Below are positions 1 to 8,087 of a stretch of DNA of 47,944 nt, piece by piece. Position 1 is the stretch's first letter. Each line of letters begins with the position of its first letter. The notes under the pieces are model-generated. The model made no database searches. It had not been told where the DNA came from and was given only the letters and a program-made list of their open reading frames with translations. The position numbers were made by a program, and so were the translations under genes. Origin of the DNA: DATHWB01 sp035544575 (GTDB lineage: Bacteria; Actinomycetota; Acidimicrobiia; Spongiisociales; ZC4RG35); NCBI GenBank assembly GCA_035544575.1, contig DATKEC010000128.1, forward strand, positions 1-47,944, written 5' to 3'.

Positions 1-506
1 CGATGGAATGCGTTCTCCAGCCGGAGAAGAACGCGAAAGACGAGCCCGTCCCTCGGATAGGTGAGGCCGACGAAGTGTTGGCTGGCGGTGAGCCCTGCAT
101 TCATGAGCCGTTCCATGGCCGGGTAGCAACAGATCACCCGATTCATGATCACGTCGTCGGCCTCCATCCCTTCGGCCAACTCGGTGAAGTCACCGATCAC
201 CTGCTCGACTCGCCCTTCCAGACCCTCGCGTCGCAGCAATTCTTCGGCCACCGTTTGATAGCCGTGGGAGAGTTCGACGTTGACGGCACTCCTGGCTCCC
301 GCCTTGAGCAGCTCGACGTGGACCGCGCCGATTCCTCCCCCCACCTCGATGATCCTGTGACCGTCGACCCCCCGCGTCTCGAGATAATCGACGATCCGCT
401 TCGCCATCGTGTTCAGCCCGTTCTTGTCGTAGTCCCGGAGCCTGCGCCGAGCCTCCCTGGGGCCGAAGAGCCGGTCGTATCCGGACGGGTTGCAGCACTC
501 GGGCAT
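1..506 (-). CDS. class I SAM-dependent methyltransferase, C-terminus cut by window edge
   Basis: The reading frame opens at ATG 506-504 and runs off the window start, leaving about 168 N-terminal residues. A glycine-rich SAM-binding motif I (IIEVGGGIGAVHVELLKAG, about residues 45-63) is followed by an acidic motif and a VIGDFTEL segment, the usual Rossmann methyltransferase order. The N-terminus carries a Cys-Cys pair (MPECCNPSGYDRLFG), as in small proteins annotated only as methyltransferase-domain proteins and distantly like BchM. The substrate cannot be told from the sequence. A TAGTTT box lies 7 bases upstream of the ATG, so the gene probably has its own leaderless promoter. The downstream half is missing, so neither length nor operon partners can be judged. 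Confidence 0.72.
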   Translation of the reverse strand, partial: MPECCNPSGYDRLFGPREARRRLRDYDKNGLNTMAKRIVDYLETRGVDGHRIIEVGGGIGAVHVELLKAGARSAVNVELSHGYQTVAEELLRREGLEGRVEQVIGDFTELAEGMEADDVIMNRVICCYPAMERLMNAGLTASQHFVGLTYPRDGLVFRVLLRLENAFH

Positions 507-513
507 GCGGTGA

Positions 514-519
514 AAACTA
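514..519 (-). promoter_or_regulatory. -10 box of leaderless promoter for the methyltransferase
   Basis: TAGTTT on the minus strand ends 7 bases before ATG 506, leaving no room for a ribosome binding site. It matches the TANNNT pattern seen before many starts in this window. No convincing -35 is visible. Confidence 0.5.
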
Positions 520-621
520 GACGCCAGAGATCGAGGAGTAGGACACGCGTGGGGGAAGGATTGGCCGTTCGGTCAAGCGCCACCCTCGACTTCGGTTCGG
601 GCCGACCTGAGCCGCGGTCGT

Positions 622-1896
622 CTACGACGGCGCCAGCTCCACCCGGAGACGATCGATTCGCTTCCGATCCATCCGGAGCACGGTGAGCCGGACGCCGTCG
701 ATGAGAATCGTCTGACCGATCTCGGGTATCACGCCGGCCGCCCACAGGTAGAGGCCACCCACGCTCGAGAAAGGCCCGCTCGGCAACGGCACTCCGATCT
801 CGCCGGCGAGTTCTTCGACGGGCACCCGTCCCTCCACCATCCACATCTGGTCGCCCATGCGGAAGATGGTCGGTTCGCGCGGGTCGTACTCGTCCTGGAT
901 GTCGCCCACCAGTTCTGCGATCAAGTCCTTGACGGTGACGATGCCGTCGACTCCGCCGTGCTCATCGAGTACGACTCCGAAAGAGATACGTTGGCGGCGG
1001 AGTTGTTGGAGGGCGGCGAGGATCGGCATCGACTCCGGCAGATAGACCGGGTCACGCAGGAAGCGGTCGATCGGTCCGCGCCCGGGGCTCGAACGGAAGA
1101 GATCCTTGGCGTACAGGATGCCGACGATGTCGTCGAGCGTGCCGCCGACGGTGACGACCGGGAACCGGGAGTGCGCCGAGGCGTTGATGGCTCGTCTGGC
1201 GTCCTCCTCGGTGTCGCCCAGGCTGAGGGCGGCGACCTCCAGACGGGGCGTCATCACTTCGCGAACGGGTCGGTCTGCCATCCCGAAGAGCGACTCGAGA
1301 ATCTCACGCTTCGCCGGGTCGATGTGGCCGGCCTCTTCGCCGAGCACGGCAAGCGCCTTGATGTCGGCTTCGGTGACGGCCGCGCCGCTCCCGGAGTCAA
1401 CGCCGAACCGGCGCAGGATGGATCTACTCAAACCGACGAACGCACGCGGGATGGGCCGGATGGTGCGCCCGAGCCACCAGATCGTTGGTGCGACGAAGAG
1501 CCCGAACTGCTCTGGGCGACGGGCTGCCAGCGTCTTGGGGGTTATCTCGCCGACAACCAGGACTACTGCGGTCATCACAAGCGTCGAAACCCATGGGCCG
1601 AACGTCTCGGCGGTGGCCCCGTGCACCACGAGTTCGAGGAGATCGATGGTCAGGGCCGCGGCCACCGACGCCCCGAGAATGTTCACGAAGTTGTTGGCGA
1701 CGAGCAGCGTCCCGAGTGTGGACTCGAGATCGTTCACGAGGGCGGCGAGGCGGGCCCCGCGAGTTCCGTGCCCGGCCAGCCGGGCTGAGCGTTCGCGCGG
1801 CAGCGCCACCACTGCGGTCTCCGAGCCCGAGAAGAACCCGGACAGCACGATGCAAACCACCAGGATGATGACGAGCGCCGTCTGCACCCCGGTCAT
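622..1896 (-). CDS. CNNM/CorC (HlyC, UPF0053) family membrane protein
   Basis: This 424-residue protein has the standard architecture of the hemolysin-C/CorC family. An N-terminal DUF21 membrane domain (about residues 1-190, first segment near 5-27 followed by GSETAVVALPRERSARLAGHG) is followed by two CBS domains (about 205-330, containing REVMTPRLEV and DGIVTVKDLIAELVGDI) and a C-terminal CorC/HlyC transporter-associated domain (about 340-424, MWMVEGRVPVEEL). Relatives act in Mg2+/Co2+ efflux or homeostasis at the cytoplasmic membrane, with the CBS pair sensing nucleotide; true haemolysis is not implied. It lies 7 bases downstream of the response regulator gene and is probably co-transcribed with it. 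Length and domain order are normal. Confidence 0.9.
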   Translation of the reverse strand: MTGVQTALVIILVVCIVLSGFFSGSETAVVALPRERSARLAGHGTRGARLAALVNDLESTLGTLLVANNFVNILGASVAAALTIDLLELVVHGATAETFGPWVSTLVMTAVVLVVGEITPKTLAARRPEQFGLFVAPTIWWLGRTIRPIPRAFVGLSRSILRRFGVDSGSGAAVTEADIKALAVLGEEAGHIDPAKREILESLFGMADRPVREVMTPRLEVAALSLGDTEEDARRAINASAHSRFPVVTVGGTLDDIVGILYAKDLFRSSPGRGPIDRFLRDPVYLPESMPILAALQQLRRQRISFGVVLDEHGGVDGIVTVKDLIAELVGDIQDEYDPREPTIFRMGDQMWMVEGRVPVEELAGEIGVPLPSGPFSSVGGLYLWAAGVIPEIGQTILIDGVRLTVLRMDRKRIDRLRVELAPS

Positions 1897-1903
1897 GAGG
1901 TCC

Positions 1904-2272
1904 TCAGCCGATGGCGCTGGCTGTCAGGCAACTGCGTAGTTCCTGGGCCGTGAACGGCTTGACCAGGGAGACATCTGCGCCCGCCCGGCGTGCCAGGAAC
2001 CGGTCGGCGTCACGGTCGAGGAGCAGGACGATTCCCATGTCTGCCGTCTCACCCGAGACGATGGCGCTCCGGAGCATCCGCACGATGGCCATGCCCCCCA
2101 TCGAGCCGACCTGCATGTCCACGATCGCCCATTCGAAGTCCTCGGATCGAACGAGGGCGGCGGCGGCCCGGGGGTTGGACTCCACCGTGAGGGTGGCTGC
2201 GGGGTCGAGCAGGGCCGCCTCGACATCGTTGCGAACCCAGTCGGCGTCTGCAACGAGGAGAATCGAGGACAT
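1904..2272 (-). CDS. single-domain response regulator
   Basis: A 122-residue receiver domain without an output domain. The acidic pocket (Asp10, Asp11), the phosphoacceptor Asp52 in AIVDMQVG and the conserved Lys105 in LVKPF are all present, so it should be phosphorylatable. Lys105 is the only lysine in the protein. I chose ATG 2272 because SILLVADAD is the normal beginning of the fold; the open frame extends further upstream, but that part has no receiver character. TATCGT lies 9 bases before the start. No histidine kinase is in the window. The gene heads a unit with the CorC-type gene, which may be coincidental. Confidence 0.85.
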   Translation of the reverse strand: MSSILLVADADWVRNDVEAALLDPAATLTVESNPRAAAALVRSEDFEWAIVDMQVGSMGGMAIVRMLRSAIVSGETADMGIVLLLDRDADRFLARRAGADVSLVKPFTAQELRSCLTASAIG

Positions 2273-2329
2273 GCGTTCGGCACGATAGCCCCTTGGGCAT
2301 GGCCAATTCCTGGCGGTCTTGACCGGTCC

Positions 2330-2335
2330 TAACAT
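2330..2335 (+). promoter_or_regulatory. -10 box of leaderless promoter for the NfeD-like gene
   Basis: TAACAT ends 8 bases before the GTG start at 2344, and no Shine-Dalgarno sequence fits in between. The TTGACC at 2319-2324 is too close to serve as its -35. Confidence 0.45.
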
Positions 2336-2343
2336 CACCCGAC

Positions 2344-3576
2344 GTGCGTCTCGCCCGGGTCCTCCTTCTGTCTGCATGTCTGCTGGCGTTTGCACTTCCG
2401 GGCGCGTCGCAAACCGATGAACGTGTCGTCGAGTTCGTCGATCTCTCCGGGATCCTCGACGACCGGGTGCTGGCGTTCGCGATCGACGCCATCAACGACG
2501 CAGCAGCCCGCAACGACACCGAGATCGTGGTACTGCAGATCGACAGCCCGGGGGTCGTCGGCTCAGAGGACTCCTTGGCGCAACTGGTGGAACTCGTGTC
2601 CGCGCCGCCGCTCCCGGTTGCCACGTGGATCGGACCAGCGCCGGCGCGAGCGTTTGGGGGTGCGGGGGTTCTCGCATTGAGCGCCCAGATACGGTTCGCC
2701 GCACCGGGAACGGAGGTCGGATTCCTGACACCGGCCGTTGCGGGCGGCGCGACGCCGGCGTCGGATGGGACCCTGTCGTCCGAAGCGCGCGACACCGTCG
2801 ACGTCGGAGAGTTCGAGGTGTCGTCCATGACGGCCGCCCCGCGACAAGTCGTACAGCTCCTCGATGGCAGATCCGTACGTGATGGCGGTGGAGAACGGAT
2901 CCTGTCGACCCTCGTCGAGATCGAGGATGGCTCGACGATTTCGACGATCGTCCGCAGCCCCGGCTGGTGGGACGGCTTCCTGCGTTTGGCATCCACCCCC
3001 GAGGCAGCGTTCTTCTTCCTCGTGGCGGGGCTGACGGTGGCGGCATTCGAGTTCTACGCGATCGGACCGGGAATCGCCGCCGGGATGGCGGCGATTTCGC
3101 TCTTCCTTGCTTCCTACGGGATCGCCGTCCTCCCGGTGCGCTGGTGGGCGGTGGCGTTGAGCGTGGGTTCCGTCTGGCTTCTCGCCGTCGCCTATCAGCG
3201 GGGGAGTGTGGCCGTCCTGAATCTGGTCGGCTTGGCCTCGCTGACGGTTGCGGGATTCGCATTCACCGATGCCGCTCCGCAGTTCTCACCTGGGATTCCC
3301 GGGGTCCTGCTGACGGTCGGATCTGCAGCGTTCTTCTTCTTGTTGGCGATGCCCACGGTCGCCAGAAGCCGCTTCTCGACTCAGACCATCGGGCGGGACC
3401 ACCTGGTGGGAACCACCGGCATGGCCGTGTCGGACTTCGGACCGGATGGCCTGGTGGAGATCGACGGGGCACGCTGGCGGGGGAGCGCGCACCGGGAGGC
3501 GGGGATCCGGAACGGTGACGCAGTTGTGGTTCTCGCCGTGGACGGATGGTTCCTCGAGGTCGCTCCACCCGAATGA
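2344..3576 (+). CDS. NfeD-type membrane protein with degenerate ClpP-class protease domain
   Basis: This 410-residue protein has a signal-like segment (about 3-20), a ClpP/crotonase-like domain (about 28-190), four or so membrane segments (about 222-335) and a C-terminal NfeD OB-fold domain (about 350-410, VGTTGMAVSDFGPDGLVEIDG). This is the NfeD1b layout, known in active relatives as a Ser-Lys dyad protease cleaving stomatin-type partners. Here the serine of the usual SAG motif is glycine (ARAFGGAG, 101-108), and the region that should hold the catalytic lysine is shortened. There is no lysine anywhere in the protein, so it cannot use that mechanism and probably acts as a scaffold. GTG start at 2344, with a TAACAT box 8 bases upstream. 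No stomatin/SPFH gene is adjacent; WhiB follows. Confidence 0.85.
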   Translation: MRLARVLLLSACLLAFALPGASQTDERVVEFVDLSGILDDRVLAFAIDAINDAAARNDTEIVVLQIDSPGVVGSEDSLAQLVELVSAPPLPVATWIGPAPARAFGGAGVLALSAQIRFAAPGTEVGFLTPAVAGGATPASDGTLSSEARDTVDVGEFEVSSMTAAPRQVVQLLDGRSVRDGGGERILSTLVEIEDGSTISTIVRSPGWWDGFLRLASTPEAAFFFLVAGLTVAAFEFYAIGPGIAAGMAAISLFLASYGIAVLPVRWWAVALSVGSVWLLAVAYQRGSVAVLNLVGLASLTVAGFAFTDAAPQFSPGIPGVLLTVGSAAFFFLLAMPTVARSRFSTQTIGRDHLVGTTGMAVSDFGPDGLVEIDGARWRGSAHREAGIRNGDAVVVLAVDGWFLEVAPPE

Positions 3577-3664
3577 GAGCGCGAAAAATCATCCCTGCCC
3601 TTTCCAAGATTTCCCTGGTGAATTGTGGAAGTCGTTCCTAGGTTTCTTCCCGATTCGGAGGCTA

Positions 3665-3672
3665 GAGGAGGT
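3665..3672 (+). promoter_or_regulatory. Shine-Dalgarno of whiB, deciding its GTG start
   Basis: GAGGAGGT, nearly a perfect anti-16S match, ends 3-4 bases before GTG 3676. This selects GTG 3676 over an in-frame ATG at 3625 that has no such site. Confidence 0.75.
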
Positions 3673-3675
3673 CAC

Positions 3676-3927
3676 GTGAAGACGGACGAGTGGCAGGAAC
3701 AAGCCCTGTGTCGCGGCCATCACGCCCAACTGTTCTTTCCGCCCAGCACCTTCGAGCGCAAGGACGATCGCGAGCGGCGAGAAACCCGTGCCAAGGCGAT
3801 CTGCAACGTCTGTCCCAGTCAAGGCCCGTGCAGCGAGTACGCCGTCACCATCCGTGAGCCTTTCGGAATCTGGGGCGGGATGACCGAGGCCGACCGCAAG
3901 GCTCTCGTCGGCACGGCAGCACGCTAG
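3676..3927 (+). CDS. WhiB-family Fe-S transcriptional regulator
   Basis: An 83-residue protein with the four WhiB cysteines Cys12, Cys43, Cys46 and Cys52 in C-x30-C-x2-C-x5-C spacing, followed by the GIWGG turn (64-68) and a short basic tail. The family binds a redox- or NO-sensitive [4Fe-4S] cluster and works with the primary sigma factor; it is confined to Actinomycetota and their phages. The start is GTG 3676, set by the strong Shine-Dalgarno. It stands alone on the plus strand and its stop is only 3 bases from the convergent selB stop. I cannot assign it to a particular WhiB subtype. Confidence 0.95.
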   Translation: MKTDEWQEQALCRGHHAQLFFPPSTFERKDDRERRETRAKAICNVCPSQGPCSEYAVTIREPFGIWGGMTEADRKALVGTAAR

Positions 3928-3930
3928 ACC

Positions 3931-5697
3931 TCACCGTGCCCGCCGGGTGTCGCCCTGGCGGACCGTGTGGCCCGCCTGATCGGCCCATTCCAAGAACGGG
4001 ACCGCGTACTTGCGCGAGAGGTTGGACCGGTCCCTGAACTCCGAGACGGTGAACGGTCTGTCGAAAGTCGCGACGATCCCGACGAGAGCCTCGACCTGAT
4101 CCGGCAGTAAGACGAGGGTCTCGGAGATACGGACGAGCTCACCCGTCCGGGCCAGAGCGTGGGCGAGTTCGACTCCGATGCCGAGTTCCTCGATGCGGGG
4201 AGCCGCCGCCGCTCCCGCCTCGGCGAGGAGGAGCCGCGCCTTCTGCCACGATTGCTCCTGAGCCTCGCTGCGCGTCCCGGTGAAGTCCGTCGCTCTCAGG
4301 TGGGCCGAATCGAGCTCCAACTCGGCGTCCCGGGCGACGATCACCGCTAGAGCCTCCGCTTCCAGTCCGAGCCGTGATGCGGCTTCGGCTGCGGGTAGCC
4401 CTGGCCGCAGCGGGTGTTGGAGATGGAATGCCGCCACCATCTCTCCGAGTTCGCGTCCCAGGCGGTCGGCGGTGGCGACCGTCAGAACCGATCCACCGGC
4501 GCGAACAGCGTCATCCACGACCCCGCCACCGGTGTCGGCGGCCAGTGCTGTGACCGATTCGCGACCACGCAGCGCCAGCAGTGCGCGCGCCCGGTCGTCC
4601 GGGCTCCCGTCGAGGGACACGTGCAGAGCAGCGGCGTGGGGTCCCAGCCCTCGCGGAGAGGTCGGGGAGGGATCGAGGACCCGCCCACCCGCGACAACCA
4701 TGCGTCTGCCCGTGTCCCGCAGGATGAACCGGTCGCCCATCGCCAACGGGAGCCCGATCGGGAGGTCGAGGACAGCCACATCGTCGGCGATCTGGCGGAA
4801 CCGCACGGGCCAGGCGCCACTGCCGACGTGGAGGTGAAACGCACCCCGGCTCGGGACTGCATCCACGTATCGCGCCGTGCGGAACGTCGCGGTCACCCGA
4901 TCGGTCACCCGCCACTCGCCGGGTCTGCCCAGCATCGAGCCGCGCTCGATCTGGGCGACCCCGACGCCGCCAAGGTTGAGAGCGACCCGACTGTGCGGCT
5001 CGACCACGTCACGGGCCGTTTCGTGGCTCTGGATGCCGCGTATGCGACAGTCGACGAACCCGGGATGGAGATGCAGGTGGTCGTCGACGGCCACTCGTCC
5101 GCCGAGCAATGTTCCCGTGACCACGGTTCCTGCACCCGTTGCAGAAAAGACGCGGTCGACCCACAACCGGGGACGATGGACAGCCGGCGGGGCGACACTC
5201 CGGGCGGCCGCGGCGAGGGCGTCCCTGAGCCGCGCCAGCCCCTCACCGGTGACTGCCGACACGCCGATGATCGGCGAGTTCTCCAGAGTCGTCCCGGCGA
5301 GATGTTCCTCTATCTCGAGTGTCGCCAGTTCGACGAGGTCAGGGTCGACCCGGTCGACCTTCGACAGGGCTATCACGGCGCGGTCCACGCCGAGAAGATG
5401 CAGGATTGCGAGATGTTCCTCGGACTGGGGCATCCAGCCCTCGTCGGCTGCCACCACCAACAGGGCGACATCGACCGCCTCGATGCCGGCGAGCATGTTC
5501 TTCGAATAGCGCTCGTGGCCCGGCACGTCGACGAAGGAGACCTCGATGTCGTCGAGAGTCGTCCAGGCGAAGCCGAGATCGATGGTGAGACCCCGCTCCT
5601 TCTCCTCCTTCCACCGATCGGGGTCCCTGCCGCTCAGTGCCCTGGTGAGCGTGGACTTCCCGTGATCGACGTGACCGGCGGTGCCTATGACCGGCAC
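3931..5697 (-). CDS. selB: selenocysteine-specific elongation factor SelB
   Basis: A 588-residue translational GTPase that brings Sec-tRNA(Sec) to UGA codons marked by a SECIS hairpin. G1 is GHVDHGKST (8-16), the switch I threonine lies in ERGLTIDLGFAW, G3 is DVPGHERY (57-64) and G4 is SKVD (112-115). Two EF-Tu-like barrels and a SelB domain follow. The C-terminal third has the winged-helix repeats that bind SECIS RNA, ending in a final helix pair with TVSEFRDRSNLSRKYAVPFLEW. It starts at GTG 5697, inside the last 13 bases of selA, so it is translationally coupled. Length is typical of bacterial SelB. Confidence 0.95.
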   Translation of the reverse strand: MPVIGTAGHVDHGKSTLTRALSGRDPDRWKEEKERGLTIDLGFAWTTLDDIEVSFVDVPGHERYSKNMLAGIEAVDVALLVVAADEGWMPQSEEHLAILHLLGVDRAVIALSKVDRVDPDLVELATLEIEEHLAGTTLENSPIIGVSAVTGEGLARLRDALAAAARSVAPPAVHRPRLWVDRVFSATGAGTVVTGTLLGGRVAVDDHLHLHPGFVDCRIRGIQSHETARDVVEPHSRVALNLGGVGVAQIERGSMLGRPGEWRVTDRVTATFRTARYVDAVPSRGAFHLHVGSGAWPVRFRQIADDVAVLDLPIGLPLAMGDRFILRDTGRRMVVAGGRVLDPSPTSPRGLGPHAAALHVSLDGSPDDRARALLALRGRESVTALAADTGGGVVDDAVRAGGSVLTVATADRLGRELGEMVAAFHLQHPLRPGLPAAEAASRLGLEAEALAVIVARDAELELDSAHLRATDFTGTRSEAQEQSWQKARLLLAEAGAAAAPRIEELGIGVELAHALARTGELVRISETLVLLPDQVEALVGIVATFDRPFTVSEFRDRSNLSRKYAVPFLEWADQAGHTVRQGDTRRAR

Positions 5698-7010
5698 AGC
5701 CGCCTCAGGGCCTCTGCCACGATCCCGTCGTCGTCTGATCGGACCGTGCGGAGGTCGATGACGAGGTCCCCCGCTTCGCGGCGGCCGACGATCGGTGGCT
5801 CCCCGGCCAGTAGTTCTGCGAAGCCGTCCTCTCCCCTCCCCGGAATACGGATGACCGGTCCGGGTATACGCGATCCGGGCACGCTTCCCGCCCCGATCGT
5901 CGAGGCGCCGTCCACCACTTCGACGCCCGACAACGCTGAGACAACCTCCCCTGTCCGCTCGTACAGCCTCTCCTGGGGCATCGTGGCCATGGCCCAGAGC
6001 GGCAGGTCCGCTGCGCGCCGGTCGGCGTAGGCCTCGAGGGTGGTCTCGAGGGCGGCAAGTGTCGGACCGTCGAGCCTCACCGCGCGCGCGACGGGATGAC
6101 GGGAAAGACCGGCGATGATTTCCCCATCGCCCACGATGAGGCCTGCCTGGGGTCCGCCCAGGAGCTTGTCGCCGGAGAACATCACGAGATCGGCCCCTGC
6201 CTCCAGAGACTGGACGATGCCGGGCTCACCCGCGAGCCATGCGGGGGTCGGTCCCGGCAGCCACGGAGTGCGTTCGTCGATCAGTCCACTTCCGGCGTCG
6301 AAGACGCAGGCCAGGCCGTGGGCGTGGGCCAGGTCGATCACGGCCGCGAGATCGGCTTCCTCTGAGAACCCGTCGATCCGATAGTTGGACGGATGGACCT
6401 TCAGGAGCAGCGCCGTCGACTCGTCGATGGCACGCCGGTAGTCCTCGATCCTCGTGCGATTCGTCGTTCCGACTTCCACGAGTCGGGTCCCCGTGGCGGC
6501 CATCAGATCGGGAAGCCGGTACGAACCACCGATCTCGATCAGTTCGCCCCGGGACACCGGGACGCTGCGCCCCGCCGACATCGCGATGAGGGTCAGGAAC
6601 AGGGCGGCGGCGTTGTTGTTGACGACGAGCGCACTCTCTGCACCGGTGATCGTCACTGCCAGAGCGGTCACATACGAGGTCCTGCCTCCCCGGGAAGCGT
6701 CGCCCAGATCGAGTTCGAGATTGGTGTATCCGACGCCCGCGTCGTGGCCGGCGCGGGCGGCGGCAGGGTCGAGGGGGGCGCGGCCGAGGTTGGTGTGAAG
6801 GATGACGCCGGTGGCGTTGACGACCGGACGCTGGCGGGTGGCCCGGAGCCGGTTGGCCAGGGTCAGAGTCTCCGCGGTCGGATCCAGGCTGGGATCGGCT
6901 CGGAACCGGTCCACCGCGGATTGCGCGATCGACACCCGCAGGGCTGCCGGGAGGCTCTGTGGCAACATGCGGCTGAGCCGGTCGATGCTGGGCGGGCGAG
7001 AGGAGTCCAC
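5685..7010 (-). CDS. selA: L-seryl-tRNA(Sec) selenium transferase SelA
   Basis: A 441-residue PLP enzyme that converts Ser-tRNA(Sec) to Sec-tRNA(Sec) using selenophosphate. The N-terminal tRNA-binding segment (IDRLSRMLP) is followed by the fold-type I aminotransferase core with ATGVILHTNLGRAPL (66-80). The PLP lysine is Lys282 in MFSGDKLLGGPQAG. Start is GTG 7010, with TAGGCT 6 bases before it, consistent with leaderless transcription. It overlaps selB by 13 bases. The other two parts of the system, selD and the tRNA gene selC, are not in the window, and no selenoprotein gene was recognised here. Confidence 0.95.
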   Translation of the reverse strand: MDSSRPPSIDRLSRMLPQSLPAALRVSIAQSAVDRFRADPSLDPTAETLTLANRLRATRQRPVVNATGVILHTNLGRAPLDPAAARAGHDAGVGYTNLELDLGDASRGGRTSYVTALAVTITGAESALVVNNNAAALFLTLIAMSAGRSVPVSRGELIEIGGSYRLPDLMAATGTRLVEVGTTNRTRIEDYRRAIDESTALLLKVHPSNYRIDGFSEEADLAAVIDLAHAHGLACVFDAGSGLIDERTPWLPGPTPAWLAGEPGIVQSLEAGADLVMFSGDKLLGGPQAGLIVGDGEIIAGLSRHPVARAVRLDGPTLAALETTLEAYADRRAADLPLWAMATMPQERLYERTGEVVSALSGVEVVDGASTIGAGSVPGSRIPGPVIRIPGRGEDGFAELLAGEPPIVGRREAGDLVIDLRTVRSDDDGIVAEALRRLCRS

Positions 7011-7016
7011 GGCGTG

Positions 7017-7022
7017 AGCCTA
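7017..7022 (-). promoter_or_regulatory. -10 box of leaderless promoter for selA
   Basis: TAGGCT on the minus strand ends 6 bases before GTG 7010. It sits back to back with the fxsA-like promoter within a 61-base divergent gap. Confidence 0.5.
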
Positions 7023-7058
7023 TTCGGCTGTGGCGGCTTGGTTCCGGCGGTGCTCGCC

Positions 7059-7064
7059 TAACGT
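7059..7064 (+). promoter_or_regulatory. -10 box of leaderless promoter for the FxsA-like gene
   Basis: TAACGT ends 7 bases before GTG 7072. A weak TTGGTT lies at 7038-7043, 15 bases upstream. Confidence 0.5.
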
Positions 7065-7071
7065 CAGATCC

Positions 7072-7431
7072 GTGATTCGACTGGTGTTGTTCGTCGTGGT
7101 CCCGTTGGTGGAACTGCTCCTGCTGATCGTGGTCGGTGACACGATCGGCTTTGGCTGGACCGCCTTGCTCGTCCTCGTGACGGGCATCGTCGGCGCCCGA
7201 CTCGTCATGCGGCAGGGTCGCATGGTGTGGCGGGAGATCGTCACTCGCCTTCACGCCGGACAGATGCCGGGCGTGGAACTCGCCCACGGCGCAATGGTCC
7301 TGGTTGGAGGCGCCTTCCTCATCACTCCTGGCATCCTCACCGACCTCTTCGGTCTCCTCCTGATGGTGCCGTGGTTTCGCGAGCTGATCCGGGTTCGCTT
7401 TTTCAACACGATGCGGATCGTCGTCCTGTGA
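7072..7431 (+). CDS. FxsA family membrane protein
   Basis: A 119-residue membrane protein with the FxsA signature: an N-terminal segment ending PLVELLLLIVVGDTIGF, a second segment with LLVLVTGIVGARLVMRQG, a MPGVELAHGAMVL loop and ITPGILTDLFGLLLMVPWFR. The family was named for an E. coli gene that relieves phage T7 exclusion by F; its normal role is unknown. I chose GTG 7072 because homologues begin just before the first membrane segment and a TANNNT box lies 7 bases upstream. An in-frame GTG at 7030 is possible but would sit too near the divergent selA start. The stop overlaps the Nudix gene start. Confidence 0.85.
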   Translation: MIRLVLFVVVPLVELLLLIVVGDTIGFGWTALLVLVTGIVGARLVMRQGRMVWREIVTRLHAGQMPGVELAHGAMVLVGGAFLITPGILTDLFGLLLMVPWFRELIRVRFFNTMRIVVL

Positions 7432-8087
7432 CAGTGGTCCGGGCCGCGTCGACGCTGCTCGTGGTGCGCGACGGTCCGGACGGAATCGAAGTCGTGATGG
7501 GCAGACGTCCCCCGGGCGGTCCGTTCGGGGGCGCCTGGGTCTTCCCCGGCGGGGCTGTCGACCCCGAGGACCGGGAGGCGGCATCCGATTCGGACACTGC
7601 CTGGCGGCTCGCCGCCCTCCGGGAGACGTGGGAGGAGGTCGGGCTGGCGCTGACCGATCCGGAGGGCGCCCGGATCCCCGTCGGTTCGGATCCGATCCAC
7701 CGGCGGATGGCCAGTGCCGGGACGTCGTTCGCCACCGGGCGGCTGACCTACCTCTCGAACTGGGTGACACCGAGGATGGTCTCGAAACGCTACGACACCC
7801 GCTTCTACCTGGCGGCGGCCGACGGGGAACTGACATCGGGCGACGAGTTGGCCGACGTCGCGTGGATCCCCGCCGGTCTCGCGGTCCTTCGCCATGACGC
7901 CGCCGGTTTCCCGATGATCTTTCCGACCGTGAGCCATCTGCGTTACGTGTCGCGCTTCGAACAGGTGACGGACCTCCTCGATGAAGCCGCCGCCCTCGAT
8001 GTGATCCCCTCCATCGAACCGCGTCTGTTCGAGCGGGGAGATCGCACGGAGCTGGTCGTGGACAACGATCCGAGGTTCTCCGGATGA
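7428..8087 (+). CDS. Nudix hydrolase
   Basis: A 219-residue Nudix protein. The Nudix box is split by an insertion after the first glycines (VFPGGAVDPEDRE at 38-50) and completes as ALRETWEEVGL (63-73), with the metal-binding Arg65, Glu66, Glu69 and Glu70 in place. This layout resembles the NUDT19/CoA-type and related long Nudix enzymes that cleave a diphosphate linkage; the substrate is unknown. It starts at GTG 7428 in a GTGA overlap with the fxsA-like stop, and its own TGA overlaps the ATG of the metallo-hydrolase gene. The Nudix/metallo-beta-lactamase pairing is common in actinobacteria and suggests linked roles. Confidence 0.9.
   Translation: MTVVRAASTLLVVRDGPDGIEVVMGRRPPGGPFGGAWVFPGGAVDPEDREAASDSDTAWRLAALRETWEEVGLALTDPEGARIPVGSDPIHRRMASAGTSFATGRLTYLSNWVTPRMVSKRYDTRFYLAAADGELTSGDELADVAWIPAGLAVLRHDAAGFPMIFPTVSHLRYVSRFEQVTDLLDEAAALDVIPSIEPRLFERGDRTELVVDNDPRFSG

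Noticed and set aside
2319..2324. TTGACC as a -35 box for the NfeD-like gene
   Set aside because: Only 5 bases separate it from the TAACAT -10.
3625..3675. An N-terminal extension of WhiB from ATG 3625
   Set aside because: The Shine-Dalgarno lies inside this extension, and family members begin near GTG 3676.
4414..6030. Long open frame (538 codons) on the plus strand across selB/selA
   Set aside because: It is antisense to two clear genes, its translation lacks domains, and long antisense frames are expected at this G+C.
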